In this document: positions 46,001 through 57,701 of the stretch, in pieces
Layout of the letters: each line of letters opens with the position of its first letter
Numbering within the stretch: position 1 is the first letter of the stretch
Assembly: GCA_024741835.1 (NCBI GenBank)
Contig: JAENRP010000207.1
Location: forward strand, 1-64,000
DNA from: Diplocarpon mali
Lineage: Eukaryota; Ascomycota; Leotiomycetes; Helotiales; Drepanopezizaceae
Direction of reading: 5' to 3'
DNA length: 64,000 nt
Notes under the pieces: generated by a model
What the model was told of the DNA's origin: nothing
The model's input: only the letters and a program-made list of their open reading frames with translations
The model's database searches: none
Made by a program: the position numbers and the translations under genes

Positions 46001-47938
46001 TAGATGCGCGAATCTTCTATATATTAGCTAATACTTTAATAGGCTTTCGGCTTCTAATAGCTTTAGTAGCCTATCGTTAGTTGATACTTTATTATTAGCA
46101 GCTAAAAAGGACTAGTAATAGCAGTTCGAGGTTTTACTATTTTCTAGTTGCAAGCCTAGCTTAGGAGTCATTTTTAGTAAAACCGCGAGATCTACTTACA
46201 GTCCTAGCCTAGGAGTCATTTCTACTAAATTCACTTATAATCCTAGCTTAAGAGTCCATTTATTCTCCTTATCCTTGCTTAATTGTATTAAGGCAGAGAG
46301 TGCACTTTCTTTAAAGGAATTCACTTATAGGTCTAGCCTAAGAGTCAATTTCTATAATATCACCTTTAAAATAATATAAAGTCTATCTTTAATTTTAACC
46401 TTAAAGATCACTTTATAGTTATTATTTATAAACTATATAAATTAATTATTAAAAACTCCTATACAATTCAATTCTATATAAATCTTATAGCTAAATAAGA
46501 GATTAATACCTAAGCTAAGTATAAGAAGAACATTTTATAAAAGGAAAGAAACGCTAGCAATATTCATCTCTATTATACTTATTAAGTCTATATATAACCT
46601 TCTACTACTAACCTTAATAGAGCACCTTTTTATTTTAATAAGCAGGCCTTTAAATAGGTAGGGTTTATCAATTATATATGCTATATAATTAGTATTATTA
46701 TACTAGTCGGATTTAAGGATCTTATAAAGATCGGCTTTTAAGATATAGGTATCTTTATTATAATTATTATTTGAATTATCAAAAGTGGATTTAGGTTTAA
46801 ATAACCTACTATTATTATTAAAGGTATCTGCTAAAGTTCTGGCTAAATAGCCTTTTCCTTTATCTTTCCTTAGTAGTTGCAGCCTTTAGTAGGATAAAGG
46901 CAGTTTGCTTCTTAACTTCTGCTTCAATTGCTTCTTAATATTAAAGCTAGCAATTATATTAATTAATTGCCTTTTAACTTTATAATTAGTAATATTATAA
47001 GCACTATTATAGAAGTAGTATCCCCGATAAGCTTAAGGGCTTATCCTACGCTCCTTCCTCTTCTTAGGCTTATTATTACCCTATAATATAGCATTTGCTA
47101 ATTCAAAGTGTCCTTTAAGGTCTTACTTAATAGTTCAAAGGAAGTCGATCTTCTTATAAATCTTAAGGTTAGGTTAGATAAGAAGAGATTATTTTATAAT
47201 AGCAAACTTAAAAAGGAGGCTATTAAGTAGGAAACTAAAAAGCTAAGTTTCCTTAAAAGTCATAGCTATCTTAGGATCTATAGCTCTTACTCTCCTTCTT
47301 ACTTTATATAGTATAGATTAAGTAGAATCTATATTTATATCTATATCCTTACTATCTTTATCTTTTCTATATTAAAATAAAGTAATCTACTATAGTAGAT
47401 ACTAAGTATTAAGGGCAGTTATCTAAGAGTATTTTACCTTTAAAGTATCCTATCTTATCTTTATATTATTATAAACTCAAATAAAATCTCAGTCTTTATC
47501 GCTTAAACCTCTATTAATTTTAAGCTTGCATTTAGCTAAGGCTAGCCTATACTCCTTCTCCTTTTCTATATTTAAAATCTGCCTTTAGGATTCTCAGTTA
47601 TTATCTACTAAAGCTCTTAGGCTAAGCTTATTTAGTATATCTGGCAAATTCTTAGTAGTTATATTAGCTATTAAAGTGGAAGTAGACAAATCGGTAGAGG
47701 GAGTATAAGGGGCTATTCTCGCATATTTAATAAGTGTCTTTTAAATCGCTATTTTAATGCCTTTGCTCTTAAAGTAAAGCTTTAAATCGTCGAACTATTA
47801 TTGCTAGTTCTTCTAAGAGAGTTGGAGGTCTTTAGGCTTAGTGTTTCGATTGGAATCAGATGCTATTGCCGTTTTGAATAGAATTGCATTTAAAATCAAA
47901 TAAATTAAATAGTTAAGGGCACTCCTCCTATCGAAAAG
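43040..47938 (-). pseudogene. Copia-1c gag-pol polyprotein, RIP-inactivated
   Basis: It reads leftwards from 47,938 to the stop at 43,040 without a frameshift (1,633 codons). Domains are as in 1b: gag, a mutated knuckle near 47,010, protease near 46,500-46,700, four palindromic units at 46,145-46,345, pre-integrase and integrase 45,0-46,1 kb, reverse transcriptase with Y-I-D-N written GAC-AAT near 44,050, RNase H near 43,200. Because the Asp codon still ends in C, the Asn probably arose by CpG-to-CpA change. As in 1b, no in-frame start ATG was found. Confidence 0.88.
46145..46345 (-). repeat. Array of four palindromic units between protease and integrase (Copia-1c)
   Basis: Four units in about 200 bp, in the gag-pol frame. 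One has lost part of its spacing relative to 1b. Same site as the nine-unit array of 1b. Confidence 0.86.
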
Positions 47939-48271
47939 TTAAAATGATTAAATAGCAGGTGTTATAGAAGTATTAAATAGGGAGGAAGTCCTCTTGTTAA
48001 AAAGGGTTTTTAGGCTGTAACGCAGGGAATTATACCTCTTATAAAATATAGTAAAGCAAGGAATTATACCTCTTGTAATACTAAAGGGTTATAGAGCAAG
48101 GAATCACACCTCTTATAATATAGGTTGGCTAAATAAGGAATTATACCTCCTATTCGCCGATTGCTCGCCTCTTACTATAAGTCTCGTTTAACTTCCTACT
48201 AATAATTGTAGCGCAAGTGCTTTCTAAGGGAAGTTAATAATCTATTATCAGTCTATCTAAGGCTTATAACC

Positions 48272-48466
48272 TATTAAGCTTAAGTGAGTTAGCGCAGTAG
48301 GTATAAGAAACTTCTAAAGGTCGATGGTCGATATATTAATAAGAGTTAAGGAAGGAAGGTTACCCCTTTCTTCCCTATAGCTATATATATATCAACATCC
48401 TACTGACTAAGCAGTAGGGTCATATGATAATATATCAGAGTGATAGCTATATCACCTATCTTAACA
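48272..48466 (-). repeat. Copia-1c 5' LTR (195 bp)
   Basis: The outer end on the minus strand reads TGTTAAGATAGGTGATATAG, with TG retained. Then AATTA. Confidence 0.94.
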
Positions 48467-48471
48467 AATTA

Positions 48472-48652
48472 TTATATTAAAGAAGGAAGATCTTATAAAG
48501 GGAAAAACAAATTTAAGTGCATAACGCGACTTATGCTAAACTAAATATAAAATAGTACCATTTGCATAATAATATGCTAAGTACGCTACTATACGAAAAT
48601 CATCATAACCTACTAACGCTTGTAGGCAAGCGTTCTTAAAGGGGAGGGGTAG
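48472..48652 (+). other. Gypsy-F 3' untranslated tail with hairpin and polypurine tract
   Basis: A hairpin AACGCTTG-TAGG-CAAGCGTT lies at 48,615-48,634, immediately upstream of AAAGGGGAGGGG and the 3' LTR. Nothing else recognisable. Confidence 0.7.
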
Positions 48653-48959
48653 TATAATAGCTATACCTCCACTTAGTGCAATTACCTAGGAGTATAGCAT
48701 TTTAAGGTTTTATAATCTCAATTTAACGTAGGGTTTTCTCAAATCGACTCTAAAGGTGCAAAAGGATATTCTTATATAATATTACGTAAATAGACAAAGA
48801 GCCTTAAGCTGCTTATATATATAAGGAAGAAGGGCTCTCCCTTAAGGAGGGCTCTCTAACTTCTTCATTTCCTTTGTATTAGACCTATAGAATACGCCTT
48901 TTGCACTACTCCTTGCTCCTATACTTGATCTCGCACTTCGGCGGTTCTGTGTCGTTACA
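48653..48959 (+). repeat. Gypsy-F 3' LTR (307 bp)
   Basis: The inner start is eroded (TATAATAGCTATACCTCC); the outer end is intact (TTCTGTGTCGTTACA). Then AAGAG. Confidence 0.95.
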
Positions 48960-48964
48960 AAGAG

Positions 48965-50120
48965 GAAGAATCCGATACGCTTAGTAAGTATAACGCTCTA
49001 AGACTTTAAAAGGCCTACGAGCTATATATTAAGTTACTACCCTTCCTTTATAACCTAGCCATATGCTTTTCTAAAAGCACTGCGAATACGCTACTTCTAT
49101 TGCAGTTAATTAATTATAAGATTAAGTTCAAAGGACTACTACTAATAATAAAAACCGCCTACTTATATAAAATGAGTGAGATTAAACTTAAGAAGATAAG
49201 GGAATACTTTATAGATAATTTAAAGAAGGGATTTATATAACTGTCTAATGCTACCTTCTTATCGCCTATCCTATTTATAAAGAAACCTAAAGGCGGCCTA
49301 CGGTTTTATATTAACTATCGAGAGTTGAATAAACTTATTAAAAAAGACTAGTACCCTCTCCCTTTAATTATAGAAACCCTTGACCGACTTAGGAATGCGA
49401 CGCTTTTTATAAAGCTTAACGTCTATTATATATTCTATTGCATTTTAATAGACCCTAACTCTATAATATAAGTAGCCTTTAGGATAAGGTACGGCTCTTT
49501 TAAACTAGTAGTACTCCCCTTTAGACTATATAATAGCCTGGCTACCTTCTAGTAGTATATTAATACTATCCTAATAGAATACTTAAACGACTTTTACTCT
49601 ATATATATTAATAATATCTTAATCTTTTCGAAAACTAAGGAAGAGTACTAATGCTATATTAGATAAGTCTTAAAAAGACTATACGAAGCTGGCCTATAGG
49701 TTGATATTAAAAAGTGCGAATTCGAAGTCACTAGTACTAGATTCCTAGGGTTTATTATTACTAACTAAGGAGTGCAAGTCGACCTTGCTAAGGTTAAGGT
49801 TATTAAAGAATAGACCCTCCTATCGATAAAGAAATAAGTATAGTTATTCTTAAGATTCTATAACTTCTATTAAAGATTTATTAAAGCTTATAATCGAATT
49901 GCGCGCCCCCTTAATCAGCTGATGATAAAAGAGACTAGCCTAACGTTCGTCTTAACTGAGGAATAATAAGACGCATTCGAACAATTAAAGAAGCGGCTAT
50001 TAAACGCGCCTACCTTACTATACTTTAAAAACCACCGACTAATAAGGATCGAGACCGACTGCTTAGACCTAGCGGCGGCCGGAGTGCTTAGCCAAAAGGA
50101 TATATAGGTTCTATACCGGT
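48965..50120 (+). pseudogene. Gypsy-E pol: reverse transcriptase and start of RNase H
   Basis: The frame resumes across Gypsy-F (E-E-E-S-D-T-L-S). K-M-S-E-I-K-L-K-K-I-R-E near 49,169, F-I-K-K-P-K-G-G-L-R-F near 49,279, Y-I-N-N-I-L-I-F-S near 49,607 (the Y-V-D-D core with both Asp changed), K-K-C-E-F near 49,711 and L-G-F-I-I near 49,746 identify gypsy reverse transcriptase. RNase H starts R-I-E-T-D-C near 50,049 and V-L-S-Q-K-D near 50,088. The match ends at about 50,120, where new sequence begins. Confidence 0.9.
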
Positions 50121-50125
50121 AATCG

Positions 50126-51909
50126 ATATTCACGTGAATATAGTTAAGTACTTATTATTAAAAAGAATCTATTATAATGTCTGTCTATCTCTATATAATT
50201 AAGATAGTACCTTTATACCTATAAATGTCCTCCTTCCTATAGTCCCTCTTAGCTATATATAGATATCCTTCCGAAGTCCTTTAGCTAAATAGCCGTTTGA
50301 AATATATACGAAACCCCTTATATCGCATATGGTATAGTTATATAGGATGACCTTAGGAATAAGGGCAGCTTGCCTCTTATATAAGAATCTGCGTACTAAT
50401 ACTGGTAGTACTTTCTTTTAAAAAGACCTTTTCAACTCGTATAAGGAAGTATATAAAATAGGTATATAAAGGAGGTAGATTAGTAGTAAATAATCAAATA
50501 GTAATAAAGAAAAAAATAGTAAAGATAAATAGCTTAATAGTAAAAGCAAGTATAATAGGTGATAAGGATAGTATATAGGAAGTAGAATAGCAAAGATAAA
50601 GGCAAATAGTAAAGAGGGAAAGGAAAGGTATTTAAGTAATAGAAGTAATCTAAAGTCTTTATTTGAGCCTTATAGTAGTGCGATTATAGTCTAGTTGCGT
50701 TCTAATAGGTTCGAGACTCTTTATTAAAGAGTTATCTAAAGTTATAATCTACTATAGTTATGAATTATAATAATCTATAAAAAGGAAAAGAGGGGCCTTT
50801 GAGAAGGTATATATATTAAGCTTCCCTTCTCTCTTAATCTCTTAACTCTAACTCCTACTTCTTATAAGTAGGTCGATTCCCCCTTTTGCTTTTAAATTGA
50901 TTAACCCTATAGTAGATCTTATTTTATATTATCCTATTAATACTATTATTATTATTAGTAAGTGCTTCGATTATTGGCTGACCCCCTTTAATATATACCT
51001 TACTTACTTAGATAGTGCTTAAATGTAATCCTAAAGACCTGCCTAAGGCGTTTTAGGTGCTTTGCGTATATTATACGCAAGTGATATTAAGAAATGAGGC
51101 TAGTAAGAATAATACTAGCTATATATATGCATTTAATACTTTCACTTTTAAGAAGTGCGACTACTATATTGCGTAATAGGCAAAGTGTATCTTAGTAAGT
51201 GCCCTTTAATATCCTCTTACTTTAATAACCTTTAATAGATATCCGTTTTAGATACCTATTTAAGCTTAGGATAAGTATATTATTCTTTAGAATGCTTAGG
51301 TTAGCGGTAATATTAAAGCGATTTAGGAAGCGGCCTAAATCCTGTTTAAAGAGACTTAGATATAAATCTCTATAGTCTTAAAGACTTAAGATGCCCTTTA
51401 GCTAGCTTAGTTAAACGAAGCTTATACCCTTTATTATAGTATCGACTTTGCAAATACTTAGCAAGCTATAAGTGCCCTTGAATCTATTTAATATCAATAA
51501 CTAACTATTAGTAGGATCTATTGCATGCTATTTAAGGTAGTAATACTGCCCTTAGGCGCTTTGAAACTTAAGGCGCTAAGGTACTCGGCTCCCTTTAATA
51601 TATAAAGGGGCTATTTAGCTCGGCTAAGGGCCGCTCTTAAGCTCCCTTTAATAATATCTGCTATTAAAAGGGCAAGGGCAGATAGGTCCCTTCTAAGGGC
51701 TCTTTAAAGGGCAGGGATCTAGATCTTAGTGATTTGGATAAACTGAATTTAAAGGAGATTGCGGCTGCTCTTACTTAGGTGCGAGCTTAAGAGGAGCGGG
51801 CTAACTTAGTCGCTATTTCGGGTAGTAAGGCTTCTAGGCCTTAGGGGTTTAGGGATCTACACTTTAAAAATCCTAGTGCTTAAGATAGGTGCTTATTAGG
51901 GGTAGAATC
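50126..51909 (+). mobile_element. Element G, unidentified insertion in Gypsy-E, left part
   Basis: New sequence begins beside a perfect 16-bp palindrome ATATTCACGTGAATAT (50,126-50,141). It contains a purine-rich block (50,440-50,640), a promoter-like CTATAAAAAGGAAAAG near 50,775, and from about 50,990 a possible gag-like frame with C-D-Y-Y-I-A and a later A-I-S-A-L-E-S-I segment near 51,467. That segment recalls the helical gag of some gypsy and LINE elements, but the evidence is thin. It must be mobile or host DNA present before Copia-C3 landed (target GAATC at 51,905-51,909). I cannot assign a family. Confidence 0.4.
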
Positions 51910-52150
51910 TGTTGCAGGAATGCCCGTCACATGTTTGTCACATGATCTGTCATATGACACATCATACATATGATGTGTCATATGACTTGCCATATGACTT
52001 AGTGGCAGCCCTTGTTAAATAGCTCGTAGTTAGAGAGCTCTTATAAATAAAGATATAAGACACCTAATATCGTCGTTTGCACCTTATACTTCTTTGTGCC
52101 CTCTTTTAGTTTACTATCAAGTTCACTATTAGAGAACCTTTATTGCTATA
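51910..52150 (+). repeat. Copia-C3 5' LTR (241 bp)
   Basis: The outer half is essentially unmutated and shows a perfect inverted repeat: arm GTCATATGACACATCAT (51,949-51,965), loop ACAT, arm to 51,986. The inner half is moderately mutated, ending ATTGCTATA. Confidence 0.95.
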
Positions 52151-52162
52151 GGTTATGAGCCC
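52151..52162 (+). other. Copia-C3 primer-binding site
   Basis: GGTTATGAGCCC abuts the LTR and is the exact complement of GGGCTCATAACC, the initiator tRNA-Met anticodon arm. Confidence 0.82.
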
Positions 52163-52269
52163 CGTATGCTTATAAATAGCATTTGACAAATTCCATCGAT
52201 TAGAGTCTCCCTTATAAACGAAAAGGCTAATCGACATTTTAAGTTTTACTTAACTAATAATATATAATA
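52163..52269 (+). other. Copia-C3 leader, split by Copia-1d
   Basis: Untranslated leader matching 29,960-30,060 of C1 (minus). It resumes at 58,192 after Copia-1d and runs to the gag ATG at 58,275. Confidence 0.85.
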
Positions 52270-52464
52270 TATTAAGATAGGTGATACAGCTATCACTCTA
52301 ATGTATTATCATATGACCCTACTGCTTAGTCAATAGGATATTAATACATATATAGCTATAGGGAAGAAAGGGGTAACCTTCCTTTCCTAACTCTTACTAA
52401 TATATCGACTATCGACCTTTAGAAGTTTCTTATACCTACTGCGCTAACTCACTTAAGCTTAATA
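52270..52464 (+). repeat. Copia-1d 5' LTR (195 bp)
   Basis: TATTAAGATAGGTGATACAG to CTTAAGCTTAATA. The outer part keeps TATCACTCTAATGTATTATC where the 3' LTR has TATTACTCTAATATATTATT. Confidence 0.94.
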
Positions 52465-52797
52465 GGTTATAAGCCTTAGATAGACTGATAATAGATTATT
52501 AACTTCCCTTAGAAAGCACTTGCGCTATAACTATTAGTAGGAAGTTGAATAAGACTTATAGTAAGAGGCGAGCAATCGGCGAATAAGAGGTATAATTCCT
52601 TATTTAGCCAACCTATATTATAAGAGGTATGATTCTTTACTCTATAACCCTTTGGTACTGCAAGAGGTGTAATTCCTTGCTTTACTATATTTTATAAGAG
52701 GTGTGATTCCTTATATTATAGCCTAAAAACCCTTTTTAATAAAAGGACTTCCTTCCTATTTAATACTTCTATAATACTTGCTATTTAATTATTTTAA

Positions 52798-55700
52798 CTT
52801 TTCGATAGGAGGAATGCCCTCAACTATTTAATTTATTTGATTTTAAACGCAATTCTATTTGAAATAGCAATAGTATCCGATTCCGATCGAAATACCAAGC
52901 CTAAAGACCTCTAACTCTCTTAGAAGAACTGGTAACGATAGTTCGACGATTTAAAGCTTTACTTTAAGAGTAAAGGCATTAAAATAGCAATTTAAAAGAC
53001 ACTTATTAAATATATAAGAATAGCCCCTTATACTCCTTCTACCGATTCGTCTACTTCTACTTTAATAGTTAATATAATTGCTAAGGATTTGCCAAATATA
53101 TATTAAACAAGCTTAGCTTAAAAGCCTTAATAGATAATAACTGAGAATCTTAAAGGCAGATTTTAAATATAGAAAAGGAGAAGGAGTATAAGCTAGCCTT
53201 AGCCAAATGCAAGCTTAAGATTAATAGAGGTTTAAGCAATAAAGACTAAGATTTTATTCGAGTTTATAATAATACAAAGATAAGATAGGATACTTTAAAG
53301 GTAAAATACTCTTAGACAACTGCCTTTAATACCTAGTATCTACTATAATAGATCACTTCATTTTAGTATAGAAAAGATAAAGATAGTAAGGATATAGATA
53401 TAAATATAGACTCTGCCTAGTTTATACTATATAAAGCGAGAAGGAGAGTAAAAGCCGTAGATCCTAGGATAGCTATGACTTTTAAGGAAACTCAGCTTTT
53501 TAATTTCCTACTTAATAGCCTCCCTCTTAAGTTTGCTATTGTAAAATAATCTCTTCTTATCTAACCCAACCTTAAGATCTATAAGAAGATCGACTTCCTT
53601 TAAACTATCAAGTAAGACCTTAAAGGACACTCTGAATCGGCAAATGCTATATTATAAGGTAACGATAAGCCTAAGAAGAGGAAGGAGCGTAAGATAAGCC
53701 CTTAAGCTCATTAGGGATGCTACTTCTATAATAGTGCTTATAATATTATTAATTATAAAGTTAGAAGGCAACTAATTAATATAGTCGCTAGCTTTAATAT
53801 TAAGAAGTAATTAAAGCAGAAGTCAAGAAGCAAACTGCCCTTATCCCACCAAAGGTCGCAACTACTAAGGAAAGGCAAAGGAAAAGGCTATTTAGCCAGA
53901 ACTTTAGCAGATACCTCTAATAATAATAGTAGGTCATTTAAACCTAAATCTACTTCTAATAATTCAAATGATAATTATAATAAAGATGCCTATATCTTAA
54001 AAGCCGATCTTTATAAGATCCTTAAATCTAATTAGTATAGTAATACTAATTATATAGCATATATAATTAATAAACCCTACTTATTTAAAGGCCCGCTTAT
54101 TAAAATAAAAAGGCGCTTTATTAAGGTTAGTAGTAGAAGGTTATATATAGACTTAATAGGTATAGTAAAGATGAATATCGCTAGCGTTTCTTTCCTTTTG
54201 CAAAATATTCTCCTTATACCTAGTTTAAGCATTAATCTCTTATTTAGCCGCAAGATCTATATAAAGTTGAATTATATAAGAGTTTTTAATAATCAATTTA
54301 TATAATTTATAAATAACAATTATAAAATGATCTTTAAAGCTAAAATTAAAGATAGACTTTATATTATCTTAAAGGTAATATTATAGAAATTGACTCCTAG
54401 GCCAGACCTATAAGTGAATTCCTTTAAGGAAAGTGCACTCTCTACCTTAATACAATTAAGCAAGGATAAGGAGAATAAATAGACTTTTAAGCTAGGATCG
54501 CAAATAAAATCTAGGAAATCGACTCTTAAGCCAGGACCGCGAGTAGATCTTGCGGTTTTATTAAAAACGACTCTTGAGCTAGGCTTGCAACTAGAAAACG
54601 GCAAAACCTCGAACTGCTATTATTAGTCCTTTTTAGCCGCTAATAATAAAGTATCAACTGATAATAGGCTATTAAAGCTATCAGAAGCTAAAAGCCTATT
54701 AAGGTATTAGCTAATATATAAAAGATTCGTGCATCTAAGGCCAGAGAAATTAAAGGGCCTATATAAGGTCTTAACCTTAAAATAGAAGATTTAAGTACTA
54801 AAGGATCGCTTAGTATGCCGAATTTGCAAGCTAATAAAACTTCGAAATCGGACGCAAACTAAGCTTAATCTATAGAAAGATTCGATACTAGCGCTAATAT
54901 CTATTAATACTACTAGACTATTCACAACCTTAATTAAAGGAAATAATTAGTTTTCTTAAATAGTAGATAACTCCACTTAGCAAATATAGACCATTTGCAC
55001 TAAGACTAAATCTAAGCTTATAGAAAAGCTAAAAACTTAGAAAGTGATAAAGGAACGCTAGACTTAGTTAAAGCTAATAGCTATTAAGTCTGATAATATA
55101 TTAAAGATTAAGGTAAAGCTTAATAAATAGGCAAAATAAGGAGTTTATTATAAACTAACTATAATATACAAAGGTTCCTATTAAAATGGCATCATTAAGT
55201 AAAGCATTTAGCAAGTAGAGACTAACTATTATACTCTATTACAAGATACTAACCTACTATTAGAATTCTAGGACCTTACAGTTAAGGTAAACGCATACTT
55301 GCGAAATAGAATAAGTAGTAGACTAATAGTCAATAGCACCTAAATATCACTATATAAGGCATATTTCAGATAGAAACTAAGCTTAGACTATATTTACATC
55401 TTTAAAAGCGTATGCTACTCTTATATTAGCCTAAAGTCCTAGCCCGCAGGTATAAAGAGCAAGAAGCTAATAGACTAAGGTAGAAAGTATATATTTATTA
55501 AGTATATTAAATAGATAATAAAGCAATAGATAGTATACGCGCTAGATCTAAGGCAAGTAATTACATCCTTAATAGTTGAGTTTAATAAATCTTAAAATAA
55601 AGAGAAGCTATCCTTAAAGCTCTATATACTTAAAGATTCGCAAGGTATACTACTTAATAGTAATACTATTAAGCCGAACTAATAACCCCTTTCTCTTAGC

Positions 55701-57698
55701 TTAGGCATATTAAGCGCACCTACTAATCGACAACCAGCTAGTCATCCAAAGGCCGAATAGACTATTCCTATTATCTGCAAACTGCCTAAAGCATAGAATA
55801 ACTTCAATATTATCATCCTTTTAATTAAAGCACTTATAGTAAAGGATATTCCTAAAATAGGTATAAGTAATAATAAGCCTCTACTACTAGAAAGCGGTTC
55901 CTTAAATAATAAGCCTATAGAACCTATAGCCGAACCTATATCCTTAAAGAGGAATAGAGACTTAAAACTAGAAGATACCTTAGACAAACGCGAGTCTAAG
56001 CGTATCTAGGCTATAATAGCATATAGGATTTATAAGCTCGAACTTCAATAGAGCTTTAATAAAGATAATACATTCCTAGCCACTAAGGGGATAATGAAAA
56101 TCTCTCTTCTAAAGATATATAATAAAGCTATTAACAACCTAGAGAATAGAGCAGTATAGAGTAAGGCAATCTAAAAGGAGATAAGCTCTCTTACTATAAA
56201 TAGTATATAAATAGAGGAACTAATACTAAAGGACATGAACCTAGTATTAACAAAGTGGGTCTTTACAATTAAGACATATATAAATAGAACCCTAGAGCAT
56301 TATAAGGCAAGGCTTATAGCTAAGGGCTTCTTCTAATAGTATGGAGAAGACTATTTTAATACATTTGCGCCGATAGTTCGCATAGACACCCTTTGCATAT
56401 TTATAATAATAGTAGCCGCTAAGGACCTTAAATATAAATAGTATAATATTAAAAATGCATTTACTAAAGCGACTATAAAGGAATGGATTTTTCTCTCCTA
56501 ACCTAATAATATTCTTATATGCGCTGGCCACTCTCTTTATATACTCTGCAGTATCTATAGACTTAAATAATCAGCCTATAATTAGAACCTCTTATATAGC
56601 TCTACTCTAGTGAAAATAGGATTCGTTTAAAGCCTAGCTAACCCTTATCTATTTACCTATACTAAGCGTAGAATCAAGTTACTACTATATATCAACAATA
56701 TTACTATAGCTGCGAAAACAACTACTCAATTAAATTAGTTCTTTATAACAATTCGGAAACGTTTTAATACCAAGGATCTAAGGGGAATTTATAAGATCCT
56801 TAGCATCTGCGTTATAAGGAACCGCTCTACTTAAGAACTCTAATTAGATCAAGAGTAGTATATTAAGAAGATCCTAAATCGAATAGGACTTTCCACTTAT
56901 ACTCTTAACTTTAAGCTAAAGCATACTCCAATTAAAGGAAAGTATAACAAGTTAGAGCCTACTAATAAAAATAAGCAAAGAGGAGATCTGAAGAAGTACT
57001 AATAGGATATTAGAGCAATTATATATACTATAGTATATATAAGACTAGATATCGCCTTTATTATTAAGCAACTTAGTTAAAACTTAAAGGATCTGACAAT
57101 TTAATATAAGAATGCAGTTAAGCAACTTAGAAGGTACCTTTAATTAATAATTATATAAAAGGTAAGATATAGACTAATGAAATATATAAGCGCAAAGCTT
57201 AAGGTATATACCAATTCCGACTAGGCAAATATAAAAGGTTGGAAAAGTATATCTAAAAGCGTAGTAGTACTATATAGTAGACCTATATTATAAGGAAGTA
57301 GGAAGTAGAAATCAATAGCTATTACAAGCACTAAGGCCAAATATATATTAATATTATTAAATTGTAAGCAAGGATTATAAATCGCCTAAGTTCTAAAAGA
57401 TATAGGTTTCGCTAAGTATATTAGATAAGATAGGAACTATATTAATCTTTAAGCAGATAATACAAGGGCAATTGCACTTGCAAAGAATCCACACTTGTAT
57501 AAGCGATCAAAATATATTAATATTGCCTATCACTTTATTCGCAACCTTATTACAAAGAATAAGTTATCAATTACTTATATCCTAACTAATCGAATAGTAG
57601 CAAATGGATTTATAAAGCTACTAAAGATAGTTGCAAAGTTCAAAGCGTTTAAAGATATGCTAGGGTTATAGAAGATAGTAGGGACTTAGCAGGCTTAA
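52798..57698 (+). pseudogene. Copia-1d gag-pol, RIP-inactivated with one 2-bp insertion
   Basis: Same domain order as 1b. The frame shifts once, near 53,097, where AAATATATATTAAACAAGC replaces a sequence two bases shorter in 1b; before this point codons are in the frame of 52,798, after it in the frame of 57,681. The knuckle near 53,718 is mutated. Four palindromic units lie at 54,389-54,597. The reverse transcriptase core reads Y-I-N-N near 56,687. Stop TAA at 57,696-57,698. Confidence 0.88.
54389..54597 (+). repeat. Array of four palindromic units between protease and integrase (Copia-1d)
   Basis: Units at about 54,389, 54,480, 54,519 and 54,567, matching the first, second or fifth, eighth and last units of the 1b array. 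The intervening five are absent. Confidence 0.86.
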
Positions 57699-57701
57699 GG
57701 A

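Larger units (their letters stand above)
42552..48466 (-). mobile_element. Copia-1c, complete 5.9-kb copia element in Gypsy-F, minus strand
   Basis: 195-bp LTRs lie at 42,552-42,746 (3') and 48,272-48,466 (5'), with AATTA at 42,547-42,551 and 48,467-48,471. The element is colinear with 1b and 1d. Gag-pol is one frame of 1,633 codons, exactly 74 codons shorter than 1b, the whole difference being palindromic units. It sits in the untranslated 3' region of Gypsy-F. Confidence 0.96.
35484..48959 (+). mobile_element. Gypsy-F, chromovirus with an extra region after pol, holding Copia-1c
   Basis: 307-bp LTRs lie at 35,484-35,790 and 48,653-48,959, flanked by AAGAG at 35,479-35,483 and 48,960-48,964. 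Termini TGTAACG...CGTTACA form a 7-bp inverted repeat. Gag is at about 36.25-37.48 kb, pol to 41,419, then a GC-richer 1.1-kb region, the Copia-1c insertion (AATTA), a tail with an 8-bp-arm hairpin and the polypurine tract AAAGGGGAGGGG (48,638-48,649). Without Copia-1c the element is about 7.6 kb. Pol is -1 relative to gag and ends in a chromodomain. Confidence 0.95.
31966..50125 (+). mobile_element. Gypsy-E, split by a TRIM, by Gypsy-F and by element G
   Basis: It begins TATTATCACGGCACAG (ancestral TGTTATCACGG) inside Copia-C2. Gag, protease and the start of pol run to 35,483; after Gypsy-F the frame resumes at 48,965 and reads reverse transcriptase and the first part of RNase H to about 50,108. 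Homology is then lost at about 50,126, where I infer insertion of element G. Its RNase H end, integrase and 3' LTR are not in the window. Pol is -1 relative to gag. Confidence 0.85.

Noticed and set aside
49915..50133. Minus-strand open frame of 72 codons
   Set aside because: Antisense of the Gypsy-E reverse transcriptase and RNase H junction.
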